64,000 bases of DNA from Sisyra terminalis (taxonomy: Eukaryota > Arthropoda > Insecta > Neuroptera > Sisyridae). The notes beneath the pieces are model-generated. The model had not been told where the DNA came from. It searched no databases and was given only the letters and a program-made list of their open reading frames with translations. A program made the translations under genes and the position numbers. Of this stretch, positions 34,494 through 45,600 are shown piece after piece (positions within the stretch are counted from its first letter, which is position 1; the number at the start of each line of letters is the position of its first letter). The DNA is taken from NCBI GenBank assembly GCA_958496175.1, contig OY292277.1, forward strand, positions 45,333,050 through 45,397,049, given 5' to 3'.

Positions 34494-35269
34494 AGATTTT
34501 TTCCGCTGACTTTGAACAGTTATACTGTGTATACAATATATAGGATATATTGCGGTCCAATTTATGTAGTAGAATTTAATATAATCTATACTTATATATA
34601 AAATTCTTGCGTCTGTCTGTACATTTTGATTCTGAACCAAATTTTAAGGTAAATATTTGTTTCAAGAGGCCCTTATTCCAAATTTAACATTTTTAAAATT
34701 TTTGTCTGTCTGTCTGTCTGTGTGTCCCGATTTAACTAAAGAACGGAACAACCGAATTTTATGAAATTTGGTATTAAGATACAATACAATTTCCCACAGC
34801 CTATAGGCTACTTATCATTCCAAAAAAATATTAAGGGAAGGTATTCCCTAGGGATGAAAACATAAATTTTTACACTAGATAGGTGAGTAATATATCATTG
34901 GAAAGGTAATGAAAAGTTAAAAAATAATCTGTAAAAATATTTTTAGTTGAATTGAAAAAAAACACAGTAAATTCAATTTAAATTTTAAAAAATTATCTCT
35001 TATTATATAAACCTTTATATATATAAAACACATAGTTGATGTTAATACCGTAACGACTTACGTATCTGATATTCTATCCTCCTAAATATTAACACCTGGG
35101 TTCGATTCTTACAGTAATTTTGATTACTTTTTGTGACGTATTGCCCAGATACGTATTTCGATTGCCAAGCAATCATCCGCAGTGGTCATCAAGTAGTTTG
35201 GATCACTCCGTAACTGGTTTGTGATGATTCACAAAATAATCACGGATTGACCTCAATTTATTAGTGTGT
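34494..35269 (-). mobile_element. family-4 Penelope-like terminal repeat, split by a second insertion
   Basis: Minus-strand order matches the pLTR at 16290: CACTAATAAATTGAGGTCAA, TTACGGAGTGATCCAAACTA, hammerhead-like core, GCAATACGTCAC, [interruption], ACTACATAAATTGGACCGC, GTTCAAAGTCAGCG. About 550 bp (34580-35128) of unrelated sequence replaces roughly 65 bp in the middle. That inner piece begins CTATACTTATATATAAAATT and carries GTCTGTCTGTCTGTCTG, a common insect interspersed-repeat end. Confidence 0.75.
35139..35190 (-). ncRNA. family-4 hammerhead-like motif with broken core
   Basis: Stem II GATTGC-TTG-GCAATC, GAA and ATACGTAT are intact, but the core box reads CTGCGGAT rather than CTGANGA, so A6 is changed and cleavage is not expected. 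Confidence 0.55.
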
Positions 35270-35854
35270 AAGAAAATTAAGGATGTTTTGATTAGTTACA
35301 GGAAAAATCTATGAACTATTTAGACCATTATATTTTTCCTTATCATAAATTTGTATCCTTTTTTGGAAAATAAATGTGGAAAGTAAATTTTTGATTCTTG
35401 AGTCTTTTACAGTGTTTTTTTATATTAATACCATATTGTGGATTCATGAGAAAAATTAGTCTGCTTTTTTTTCTGGGTTCCTACATGGTGGAATTTTCTC
35501 CTGCAATGATGACTATTTCTGGTGAGGTTCTTCAAATTCGAACAGTTTATTCTTCGCTTTAATAAAACCAAGATCTTAAATCCAAGATTCACCTTTTACC
35601 TTTTATTTTTTCCTTTTTTACCCAGATCTGTTCTATTATTATTGGGACCAACAATTAATCTTTACCTAGCAATAAACCACTAAAAGTTCACCCTATCAAT
35701 TGTATAGTTAATGGAAATTTTACTTCTAAATTGTAAGCTTCAAATCTAAGATAATTAATGATATTTTGATTATTAAAAGGAAAAATATGTGATCCTTTAA
35801 AGCCATAATATTTTTCCTAAGAGTTATTTCTATCAGAAAATTGCATATCTATTA

Positions 35855-37265
35855 GACAAACTATAAAAATTTCTCGAAATTCAAATGCTATTTTGTAATT
35901 ATAGACAAAAATCGAGAACAAAATAAAAAATTACTTTTTAACTCTAAAAATGGCCATGTCATTTAAATCAAATTTCTAATATGAAATTGGAATTGAATAT
36001 CTAAAACGTTCGTTAATAAGCCAATATTTAAAATAACCGAAAATGTGTTTGCCAGATGATTTTCGGTAGCAATAATTGCAGTTAATTAAATGGGGAAAGT
36101 CATACATGATTTATTTTTATGTAAAAGTAAATATCACTCCACATTCAAATGAAAGTTTTATCTGCAATCACTTCTGATTAGTTTGCCAAAATATTTATTT
36201 TTATATTGTAAAGTATTAGTAGATATAAGCACCTACCTATGTCTAAGTAGAAAAATACTTCACTGTTTTTTTTTTTGGGTAAGAAATTAAATATCGCTTA
36301 TCCAAAAAAAAGTGTTACTTTAATTTCAATAATATTCGAAAGTAAATAGCTGAAGTAGTGAGAAAAACATGTGAAATTTTATAAAGAAAACATTTGCTTA
36401 AAAATTATATGGAGAATGAAAATGATTTCCGTGATTGTCATCGTTTGATAGGCAAATTGGGAGATTTTCTAATAATTGTTCGTTTGACCTAACAGGGAAA
36501 TATTTTCGATAGAAAAATATTAAAAAAAAACTTCAATTTCTTACAAATTACAATAGGATCTACAAAAACTTGGATTCCATTTTTCACTGTATGGATTTTC
36601 CAATCTTTGACCAGGACCGATCCTAATGTGCAACCCCCCTAGAGAATTTTCTAGGAAAATCGAAATTTATTTTATTTTTTTCATTGACGAAAAGAAATTC
36701 AAATTCTCAATTCAACACGGTTATTTATTTTTTGGGAAATATAACCAGCCGGCATCTTCCACAGTATAATCCGTTTTTCATAATTCTTTTTTTATTGGAT
36801 AAGGTATACATTGAATTTGATTTCATTTAAATTTAAAAGTTCAATTCGTCTTTTAAAGGTGGAATAAAGAGATTGATTTTGTACATTCAATTTGGATGAA
36901 ATTCATATCTCAATCGTATAAATACGACGATTCGAAATTTTTTACACAAAAAATGTTTTGGTCTTCAAAGATTTCCCATCAATTTGCTTTTTTTTTACTT
37001 CCGGAAAACTCAAGAAAACCTTTTGTACAGGAATTTCATCATAATGAACGATGACTAATTATTCAGAGTGGTAAATAGAGAACGAGAACTATTAAACACG
37101 AAATGAGATGAACTAGTTCCTATAATTGATGATTGAAGTGAAAATTTATGGAAAGAAGGGAGTCGGAAGGAAGACGATATCAATGTTTAACATTAAGAAC
37201 TATAGAGAACCTGATACAAACCGTACAGAATAAAGAAGACTGGGCAAATTTACATTCTACGTCAT
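35855..37265. other. non-coding stretch
   Basis: No supported feature. A 66-codon frame at 37148-37348 runs antisense to the LINE fragment that follows and has no domain. Confidence 0.4.
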
Positions 37266-37269
37266 GGGT

Positions 37270-37740
37270 CGCCAAAGTGGTCTTTATCCTTAGGGTCGGT
37301 TTAACACTATTGAGAGGTCAATTTGATCTAAAAGGCCTTCCTTTCTAGGATTAGAAGTCTTTTATTATGAGCTTTCATGACTTCTTTATCATAAACTTTG
37401 AGAATTTTCGTAGTTTTTCTACGAATTTATTTGCTCCACTTGAGTCTATTCGGCTCTTTGATTTAGTATTGTACACATCAGTATATCTATAGCCGATTCT
37501 GAACCTATAAATGGTATACTTAAACCAGACTTTGGAAACTTAACTGGTTTTTCCTTTTTTTTGATCGATAGCATGTCCTGATACCCAGGTAAGGGTCGCT
37601 TTGTTGGATGGCACCAAATAAGTGAAGAATGTTTTGCATTCCCAGACCAGTTTGGAGTTTAGTTGGATAGCTATTTTTAAAATGAAATTTTTTTATGATA
37701 CGATTATTAGTTGCCAAGTTCAATAGACTCGTCGTAAAAA
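37270..37740 (-). pseudogene. LINE RNase H and C-terminal region, heavily decayed
   Basis: Minus-strand reading gives LVWECKTFF, KATLTWVSGHA and then, out of frame, GFKYTIYRF-like sequence and a C-terminal segment. It lines up block by block with 54940-55300 (LVWECKSLL, RVTLAWVPGHSGIKGNKEADELAK, LLTGHCNLRKHLQ) of the RNase H LINE. The last catalytic region (GHSGIKGNKEAD) is disrupted. It is a second, older copy of that family. Confidence 0.65.
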
Positions 37741-37904
37741 TTTCATAAAGATTACCTGATAAGACTTTTAGAAAAAAAATTGTTTAACAATTACCTTACC
37801 ATAAGGAAACCAAATCTAGAATTAAAAAAAATCTATAGTAAAAACTCATTGATATAAACATTTTATAAGCAATCTGGTGGTGTATATGTACGGATTAAAC
37901 GCCG

Positions 37905-39175
37905 AAAAGGACATAGGATGATAAGTATAGTGAATCGGCCCCAGAACGGTATTTGGTTCATAATTTCAGGGTATTATTAATACCCTGTATCAGTATTCGG
38001 CAAGTTTCAGATCCCTATGTATTACTGTTTCATCAAAAATCGAAAAAGCTGGAAATCAGAAAAAAAAACAAATTGGTAAAAATTTTCAGAGGACTGGGAT
38101 CAAATAATAATCAGTCAAAACTGTAATAAATAGTTTGGACTGATTATTATTTGATCCCAGTCCTCTGAAAATTTGTACCAATTTATTTTTTTTCTGATTT
38201 TCAGCTTTTTTCGATTTTCGTTTTTTGATTTTCGAGTTTCAGATCCTCGATGATGATAAATTGGTAAAAATATTCAGAGGACTAGGATCAAATAATAATC
38301 AGTCCAAACTCTTCGCGCATGTAATAAATAGTTTTGACTGATTATTATTTGATCCTAGTCCTCTGAATATTTTTACCAATTTATCATCATCGAGGATCTG
38401 AAACTCTACAGTAAAGAAAAAAAAATTTCAAAAAATTTTTTCAGATCCTCGATGATGATAAATTGGTTATAATATTCAGAGGACTAGGATCAAATAATAA
38501 TCAGTTCAAACTATTTATTGTAATAAATAGTTTTGACTGATTATTATTTGATCCTAGTCCTCTGAATATTTTTACCAATTTATCATCATCAAGGATCTGA
38601 AACTCTACAATAAAGAAAAAAAATTTTTTTCTCAGAACCTTGTAAATCGATTTATTTGAAGTTTGGATATGTTTTAGGGGTTGATGGTAGCTTCCAGGAA
38701 AAAAATTAAGAGCTATGTCGGTTCATAAGAAGATCCTTGAAAAATAGAGCTTTTTCTTTTAATTTTAATTTTTAACTACGACACAATTTTGATACAATTA
38801 TAAAACTATTTTTGTCGAATTCCTCATCCAATTTGCTTTAAAGTTATGAGTCTTGTAAATTTTAAAAAAACAGTACGCCATATTGAAAAAAAATAAAAAT
38901 CGATTTTTTACACAAAAAAATAATGCAATAACCAGAAATGGAGCTTACTCGACTACTATACGAGTGCAAATAACCGAAAATATCAAAAATAATAAATATG
39001 AAAACAGTTGTTTTCTTTTAAATGAATTCAATCATTATTTAGCACTATTGTGATTAAGTCACATCAAGTGTTATCTTATACAGTAAGGTGTATCTTAATA
39101 GTACCGACATACCCTGAAATTATGAACCAAATACCCTTCTGGGACCGATTCACTATACTTATTGTCCAATGTACT
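37905..39175. mobile_element. composite foldback containing three palindromes
   Basis: Outer inverted ends: GATAAGTATAGTGAATCGG..CCAGAA.GGTATTTGGTTCATAATTTC at 37919-37975, and the reverse complement at about 39105-39165. Between them are three consecutive hairpins (38036-38220, 38236-38404, 38440-38602). No reading frame. Confidence 0.8.
38036..38602. repeat. three tandem palindromes built from one 60-bp arm
   Basis: Each palindrome has the arm AAATTGGT..AATNTTCAGAGGACT.GGATCAAATAATAATCAGT and its reverse complement around a short loop (AATAAATAGTTT variants). Hairpins 2 and 3 also include TTTCAGATCCTCGATGATGAT at their bases. Arms of one hairpin can pair with those of the others. Confidence 0.9.
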
Positions 39176-39179
39176 TTTT

Positions 39180-40285
39180 TAAGCTAATGTAGTTCAGTTT
39201 CCCAATCCTGATAGAAATTATATGTGGTATCATAGATAAGTGATATCACATGTCAGTCAATACTATAAGTATTTTTTTCCAGTAAGAACGTGTAGCATTT
39301 CTTAAATATTTACATCATTTATAAGAAAAATTCTCAAAAACATTTTTATTAAAAGAAAAAATATTCCCGAAAAGTTGAAATTTAGGTTTTTAAATAGGCT
39401 GTTTGACCTATGAAGTGCTTACATTGGAGAATTGTTTCTCTAAATTAGGTGAAAGACAATATTACAGCCAACGTCTTGTATGCCAACAGTAGAAAGTTTT
39501 CCCGTTTTTTTCTTGTCTATCGAGCGATGGCTTGTGATTTATAACTTCCTATCCATATACCTACAAACCTACGAGGTGCAATCGTGTACTTGTTTGTACT
39601 ATTCGCGGAACTCATTGAATTTTAAATTGTGAGGAATTTTTTAAATCGTCCAACTCTTACGATTCGATTCCAATTTTGTCAAACAAATACATATATCCAT
39701 GTTGGAGGAAAATAGAATGGCCAGTTAGGCCTAACCGAGGGCAATACGAGACAAAGTCACTTTTACTGAAAATTGAGTGGAGTCACCGCCACCGCCGCCG
39801 CCGCCACTGACTGCACATGGTACGGCACTTGATTTCATTAGTGACATAATTTTAAGCGTAAAAAAATACTCAACAGAGCCAAATCGCTTCACTGACTGAC
39901 TTCTTTCAAATTGTGTTTGCCTTGTAATATATTTTTTCATTTGTAGTTTATCAAGCATGGCACATGTGAAATTCAAGTCATCGAGTGTTGGTGTAAATAC
40001 GATCGGTCACCAAGCATTTGTCAAGGTGGTCCACTAAAGTATTGTGCGAACGAAGTCATCAAGTTTGTTTCACCCACTACAATACACAAATTGCATTGGC
40101 CAAAGCCATTTTTAAAGTACGCCTGCAAGCCATCGTTTGGCCATCAATACCTTTTATGGATTTGTTTCCAATTACCCATAAAAAAATACTCATAATTAAG
40201 TTAGTATTTTCCTCAAAATTTTCAAAAAAAACTTACAAATTTGATAAAAATCTTTAGGAAGAACCTAAACAACTTTTGTGAATCA
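39180..40285. other. GC-richer patch with a short CCG run; no gene assigned
   Basis: At 39784-39809 a (CCG/CCA)n run would encode poly-Gly on the minus strand inside an 81-codon frame (39731-39976). The patch 39700-40150 has more CG than its surroundings. I see no domain or convincing splice structure. Confidence 0.3.
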
Positions 40286-40289
40286 TCAC

Positions 40290-40385
40290 ATAACAGTTAC
40301 GGAGCGATGCAATCCACTACTTGATGACCACTGAGGAAGATTGTTTGGCAATCGAAATAAGTATCTGGGCAATACGTCAGTAATA
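40290..40385 (+). repeat. family-4 terminal-repeat fragment
   Basis: From TGTGAATCATCACA to GCAATACGTCAG: the part of the pLTR around the ribozyme only, flanked by unrelated DNA. Confidence 0.75.
40321..40370 (+). ncRNA. hammerhead-ribozyme-like motif, family 4
   Basis: CCA, CTGAGGA (40331-40337), extra A, stem II GATTG-TTTGG-CAATC, GAA, ATAAGTAT (helix III with one lost pair), C, TGG. Core intact; helix III weakened. Confidence 0.55.
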
Positions 40386-40389
40386 CATT

Positions 40390-41210
40390 TTATTACACAA
40401 ATTTATGTTTATAGTTTAGTTTTGTATATTATATTACAAAAGTAAGATCACCATTTATTTTATATATCAAATAAAAATTAAATAATTTTGTTTTCTTGCT
40501 AAATCAAAAAGAGTTATTTTTAAAGTTATTAAGTAAGTTTAAATTTCAAATATTTTGGAAGTGTGATCATCCACGACCGAAAATCTTCTAATTAAATTAA
40601 AGATAATATTGTTGTTAAATTCAAAATCAAAAATAATTTATTGATTGGAAACCTGGAACTTAAGTTCGAGAAACAATCGCTATATCTTTTATGGGTTGAA
40701 AATCTGGACCCTAAGAAACTAAAAAGGAAATAGCTGGAAAAGATCAACCAAAAAAGGAAGAAGTAGCAAAAAAGCGAACTATATGGATCCATTTTCAGAG
40801 AAAAGTAATTTATACTTATTGTAGAATAGAAACTAAAAACTCTCAAGAAAAAATAAATGGAAATCCGGAAATTATTAAAAAGAGGAATAAACGATTCTGG
40901 TTTAAAGTTAACTTCAACAATGAGAGACGAGGCTGGGAGACAATTAAACATTAGACAGAACCTAGAAAAAAATATTTCATTCCCACTTTTTGATACCTAA
41001 TAAGTTTTTCTATAGTTTTATAAATAACTTATCACTTTGGTATCATACAGGGTGTAGTGATAAAGAAACACCACAAATTTTCCTTGACCTAGTAATTAAC
41101 TAGATATAAATACTACGAAAAAAGAAAGGAAAACTATTAAAATAGTATCATGACTATTTTACCCAAATTTATTTTTAAGAAATCCTGGATTTCCAAACTA
41201 TTAATGTACG
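40390..41210. other. non-coding stretch
   Basis: A 119-codon minus frame (40592-40951) is low-complexity and Phe/Ser-rich, with no recognisable domain; treated as chance. Confidence 0.4.
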
Positions 41211-41215
41211 GGAAA

Positions 41216-42550
41216 CAGTAGCGGATTTAGGTCCAATGTCACCCTTGGTCCTATTTAATATCCGCCCTCGTTTCACAACAAGGTGGTTATCAAGTTAAAC
41301 ATCTAAGTTTCAAATATTTATATTATACATTAATTTTAAGAAATATTTTCTTGAATTGCCATAAGTATTTTTAAATATAACTTGTTGATTTCAATAATAT
41401 TTTCAAAGATTAATATAAAGCTAACCTTTTTTCCAACTATGTCTTATGATATAAACTTCTTTTTTTAGCCATGGTTCGCGCGAAAACGTCGATTATATCA
41501 TCGAAATTGATTTCTTGTACTAATTGAGGTTCAATAAATAATAATGCCAGAAAATTAAGTTCATCTTGGTCTAAACTTGCACGTTAGTAACTTTTCACTT
41601 TTTTCAGGGTGGAAAAAGACTTTTCCCCTGAACAATTTGGAAATGGGTTTCAAAAAATACATAGATCTATGTCAACATTAGGGTACTTATCTCGAAGATT
41701 CCGTGATGTAATATTTTCCATATATTTTCGAATATCTTCAGTATTTAATCTTTAAGAAGATAATGTAAAATAATACATTCATTTACGAAGGTCTCTTCTA
41801 AATCGTAAGCATACTTGATTGTTTTAGATAAGTACGACGTATTTCGACTACCATGCTTTGCATAGAACTTGAAATTTTCTGACAAAAAAGAATCGAATTT
41901 AGTAAAAAATTCTACGGGTTTTAAAAAAAAATACCATTAAGAAAATCTCCAATATGCTCTGAATGTCCCCGGAAATGCCCAGAGTAATGTTAACATTAGG
42001 GTACACATTTCGAAGATTCCGTGATACAATACGTTCCATATATTTTCGGATATCTTCAGTAATAAATCTTTAAGAAGATAATGTAAAAAAATAGATTCAT
42101 TTACGAAGATCTCTTATAATTCGTAAGCATACTAGATTGCTTTAATAAGAACGACGTATTTCGACTACCAGAGTTTGAATAGAACTTTGAATTTTCTGAT
42201 AAAAAAAGATTGAATCTAGCAAAAAGTTCTACTGTTTTTAAAAAAAATACCATTATGAATAGCTCCAATATGTTTTGAATGTCCCCGGAATGGCAGTTTT
42301 CTAATTGCCAGTGATTTAACAATTGAAAAATAAGATGTAATAAATTAGCAAGTTAATTCTACAAAAAAAAATTTTTATCCTTTTCTTAAGATATTCCATT
42401 CATTCATAGCGAAACTAATACAAAAATAACTTTTTGAATTTGAATTGTCCGTACATCTATCGCCGTTAAAATTTTGGCGATCCGAAAATTATACCGCCCC
42501 TAAAATTCTGCCGCCTTATTCCCGGGCCTCATAGACCTAGGCGTACATGA
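41216..42550 (-). mobile_element. hAT transposon, decayed
   Basis: The left end reads CAGTAGCGGATTTAGG, a hAT-type terminus similar to that of the element at 24447. The right end is less clear; CTCATAGACCTAGGC near 42530 may be its degraded terminus. The transposase remnant on the minus strand lies inside. No target duplication established. Confidence 0.6.
41437..42340 (-). pseudogene. hAT transposase C-terminal pseudogene with internal duplication
   Basis: The minus strand near 41650-41437 reads CSGEKSFSTLKKVKSY, a stop, then ASLDQDELNFLALLFIEPQ, INFDDIIDVFA and a basic tail ending at a TAG (41437). This is the C-terminal dimerisation region of hAT transposases (pattern ERSFSKLK..K.YLRS.M.QERL..LALLSIE). 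Upstream, 41671-41988 and 41989-42305 are tandem copies of one 318-bp segment (GT.AACATTAGGGTAC, CGTATTTCGACTACCA, TGAATGTCCCCGGAA), so about 106 codons were doubled after or before inactivation. Frameshifts and stops throughout. Confidence 0.7.
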
Positions 42551-43435
42551 ATCACTGACAGGAAAATGTCCAAGAAATTAAAATAATTAACCACCATGAA
42601 ACCTGCGGAATAGTTATCAAAAATAAGGGTGGTTGAATTAAATACGTTTATATATGTAAAGAGATCAATGATTTGATTTTAAATAATAAATTATACTATT
42701 ACTGATACGATTTTAAGTTGTTATAATAACATTAAATTATAATACATTAGTTAAATCACCTAAGATAGGAGTTTTAAAGCAATTTCCCTGTTTATTTTCA
42801 ATGAAAACCAATGTTTAATTACTTACAATAACTGGAGACTTCAATGCGCAAATAAGACACAAACCTACTAAATTTACATGTGCATTGGCTATGTATTAAT
42901 TTGTACTTTTTTCAAATTTAAGGTGTTTTTTCACTCTAAAAACTAGTCAAGTATATAACAAACTTACACCATAAGAGTTTTGTGCATTTACAGTCTTTGT
43001 AATTAGGCCGAAAAAGTTTAATATTCCAAAATGGTATAAGCCGAAAAAAAAGTACCAAATATAACTCTTAAAGCACATTTCCACCTCTCTTATCCTCTGA
43101 TTTTTCCGTTAGTCTAAATTGTAAAGCAGTAGTCTCCAACCTAATTCTTTGATTTGTACCCATAGTCTTCTTAAATTTGTACATATTTTATTGGGAAAGA
43201 ATAATAATTACCCGCCCTTCGATTGACACCATGGAAAAAGCTCTTTGGTTAAATAAGATTAAGAACCAATAGTTTTGAGGTTTAATTCTTCTAGGAATTC
43301 TTCAAAAATTTTAATTTGTTTTTTTATTCGACATTGGGTAGGTCCCCAAAATAAAAAAAGAAGACTAGAATCTAGTGCATTTATAAAGAATCATTGTGGG
43401 GTCCTTCAAAGCCATACGAGTTTTGATGGCTAATA
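42550..43435. other. non-coding stretch with a scrap of the 650-bp repeat
   Basis: 42785-42905 matches the interior of the tandem unit at 14768 (TTCAATGAAAA..., ACTGGAGACTTCAATGCGCA). Remainder unassigned. Confidence 0.5.
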
Positions 43436-44180
43436 AAATTATGTTTTAAGGTTAGTAAAACAACGACAATTCAATGTAATTTCTCTGTTAAAAATCTCGT
43501 TACTTCTAAACCTGTTATGTATGGAATTCTCACTGCGATTCATTTGCATATGCATTCGGGCACAAATATCCGTCGGTAGATTTGATTTACGAACGACTCG
43601 CGCTCGAAAATCAAACAAAAATTCACCAAAGTTACCGACAAATTGCCATTTTTTCTCATCAATGAGCCATGAAAATCGTCTCATTCTATACTTGTTAGAT
43701 ACCAATATATTGCAGAAGTTGAATTTCAAGTTTGGAAAAGTTGTACACATTTTGTAAAAGTGGCAAGAAGGAAGCGACGACGATCGGAAGATGAGCCTGA
43801 GACCTTTCTCCATACGATGGCAGACTTGTTTCTCATTGTGGATGGATGCGACTTGGGCCCAAAGAGAGAGTAGCACACTATGTATGTGAGATTCCATGTG
43901 AAAAAATATGAATTTATGTGTGTCGCAGCCGGCCCCCATGAGATGTCGAGGGCCTACCGATCTGTCCTATACGCATACAGGTTGAAGTGCTCTAGAGTCA
44001 ATGCCCCCGAAGAAGTGAACGAGTAATATGGTAATGACATTAACTTTCGCTAGCCACTCGTCTGCCACTCATCAAAACTGCACACACAATGCATCTTTCT
44101 GCACCCACAATCGAGCTTTCATACCATCGAATACTGCACGTTCGACGCGAGAAAGTCGTACAATAATTTGACCACAATTA
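43435..44180. other. GC-richer patch, possible promoter or first-exon region
   Basis: Distinctly higher GC, CpG-containing, not repetitive within the window. It holds a 166-codon open frame on the minus strand (43439-43939) and a 78-codon one on the plus strand. Neither has a recognisable domain, and the composition (many His, Cys, Phe, Arg) is not that of a typical protein. No orientation can be assigned. Confidence 0.3.
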
Positions 44181-44497
44181 AAAATTTACTCTAATGAGCC
44201 AAACCGACGATTACGAACGTTTGAATAATAACGTCTTAAATGTTAACGATATAAATAATCTTCAAACCACAACTCTTTTTATCTTTGCAATAATCTCTTC
44301 ACTTCTAACACCAAACATTAATCACCAAGTTTCTCTTCAAGATCTCAACTCTTTTTTTCTATCAAATCAAAGTCAACGTTTTCAAGGATCGAATTTTGTT
44401 ACCTACACAAAAGTAAAAACATTTCTTTTTTTAATTCAATCGGTTGAATTTGAGAGAAACAAAATTATAATTCTGGATTATATTTTTAGAAGACTTA

Positions 44498-44630
44498 CAA
44501 AGGTGTGACTCAATTAGACTCAAGACAACTCAAGAGAAAAAAATCACATATTTTTTAAATGTCATAAACTTAAAAATTACAATAACTTCACTCATCTATA
44601 TAATTTTGTGGTACTGACAACTGATTACTG
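44498..44630 (-). repeat. Tc1-like terminal segment, detached copy
   Basis: GGTGTGACTCAATTAGACTCAAGAC through ACAATAACTTCACTCATCTA matches 44886-45000, the 3' terminal segment of the adjacent Tc1 element, in the same orientation. Confidence 0.7.
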
Positions 44631-44883
44631 ATTACTGACAACAAAGCTCAGGAATCTCATTGTCTAGAATTTTGACAACTGTTATGCAAATGAGTCCAAA
44701 TATTTTCCAGAAGGTTATGGGAAGTAGTGATTACGAATGTGAGATTTGCTAAGTTCGCCAAAGGTTTTTAGAATAGGTATGAATCTGTTAGAGTTTAGCA
44801 AATTTTTTTTTCAAAAATGAGTCGAAAATATATTCGTATTTGTAGATATTTGTCGTTATCCGCGACCTTAAAACACCCAAATA

Positions 44884-45600
44884 TACAGAGGTGTGAAAAT
44901 TATTAGACTCAAGATAACTCAAGAGAAAAAAATCACATTTTTGTTTTTAATTGTCACAAACTTAAAAATTACAATAATTTCACTCATCTAATATTTTGTG
45001 TGGTACCCTTTATTGTTTATAACTTATTTTTCTCATCCTGGTATGGTCTATACAAATTTTTTCATTTAAATTTTATTATGATGCCAAATCTTGGTAAGTT
45101 CGGTAATCAGATCCACCCGTGTTGTAATAGTTTAATTTTTTTAGTTTTTTCTTCACAATGGCCCAAAAAATTTCTATGGAATTAGCATCAGAACTATTTC
45201 CTGGCCAAGAAGGCACATTAATGTTAGAATTTTTCAGGAAATCCATAACTTTTTTGGGCTTTATGGCAAGGAGCTCCATCCTGCATAAAGATAAAATTTT
45301 CTTCCGGAAACCACTCTTTAGTTGGAGGCAATAACTTCGTTTCCAAGACTTGGATATATTGGTCTTGCCTCATAGTACCTGCCACAATGTATATCCTACC
45401 GGTACCCTTTGCTGACATGCAACTCCAAACCATAACTGATGTTGGATGTTTTACAGTCTGGGCGATACATTGCTGGAACAATATAAAAATCTTCTTTTTA
45501 CCTTCTTTTTAATATATTCCTGACTATAAGGGTTAGGGGTGTGAGATTAAGTGTATGGCTATCTTACATGAAAAACATTAAAACTAAGGTAAGATCTTTT
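44884..45600 (-). mobile_element. Tc1-like transposon, truncated
   Basis: The 3' end (plus-strand left) begins ACAGAGGTGTGAAAATTATT at 44884, typical of Tc1 termini. The transposase lies on the minus strand. No matching opposite terminus is found up to 46 kb, so the 5' end is lost. Confidence 0.7.
45076..45530 (-). pseudogene. Tc1 transposase, DDE domain, frameshifted
   Basis: Minus strand, from about 45530 down: EYIKKK..RRFLY, then after a frameshift QQCIAQTVKHPTSVMVWSCM, KGTGRIYIV, GTMRQDQYIQVLE, WFPEENFIFMQDGAPCHKA, then another shift to a frame with VPSWPGNSSDANSIEIFWAIVKKKL. These are the standard Tc1 blocks. The second catalytic Asp (QDGAPCH) and the final Glu (SIEIFW) of the DD34E triad are visible; the first Asp region is missing. 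At least two frameshifts make it inactive. Confidence 0.88.

Larger units (their letters stand above)
34247..35850. repeat. local direct duplication, copy 1 invaded by a Penelope-like repeat
   Basis: Copy 1 is 34247-34493 plus 35270-35345; copy 2 is 35521-35850. Shared markers: GGTTCTTCAAATTC / AGTTCTTCAAATTC, CCAACAATTAATCTTTACCT, AATGGAAAT, AAATTGTAAGCT, then after the insertion GATATTTTGATTA / GATGTTTTGATTA and TATTTTTCCT. Copy 2 runs through without interruption and therefore preserves the empty site. Confidence 0.8.

Noticed and set aside
35040..35130. tRNA-like B box (GGTTCGATTCTT near 35097) hinting at a SINE head or tRNA
   Set aside because: No A box at the right distance and the flanks do not form a T-arm stem; single match only.
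39784..39809. Poly-Gly coding run as evidence for an exon
   Set aside because: A short CCG repeat alone does not support coding; no splice sites or homology around it.
40592..40951. 119-codon minus-strand frame resembling a membrane protein
   Set aside because: Phe/Ser/Leu richness follows from A-rich sequence on the other strand; no conserved motif.
43439..43939. 166-codon minus-strand open frame
   Set aside because: No domain, odd composition rich in His, Cys and Phe, overlaps an unrelated plus frame; best explained by locally higher GC.
44194..44508. 104-codon plus-strand frame
   Set aside because: Low complexity (Asn, Phe, Leu, Thr) and runs into a Tc1 terminal segment; no domain.
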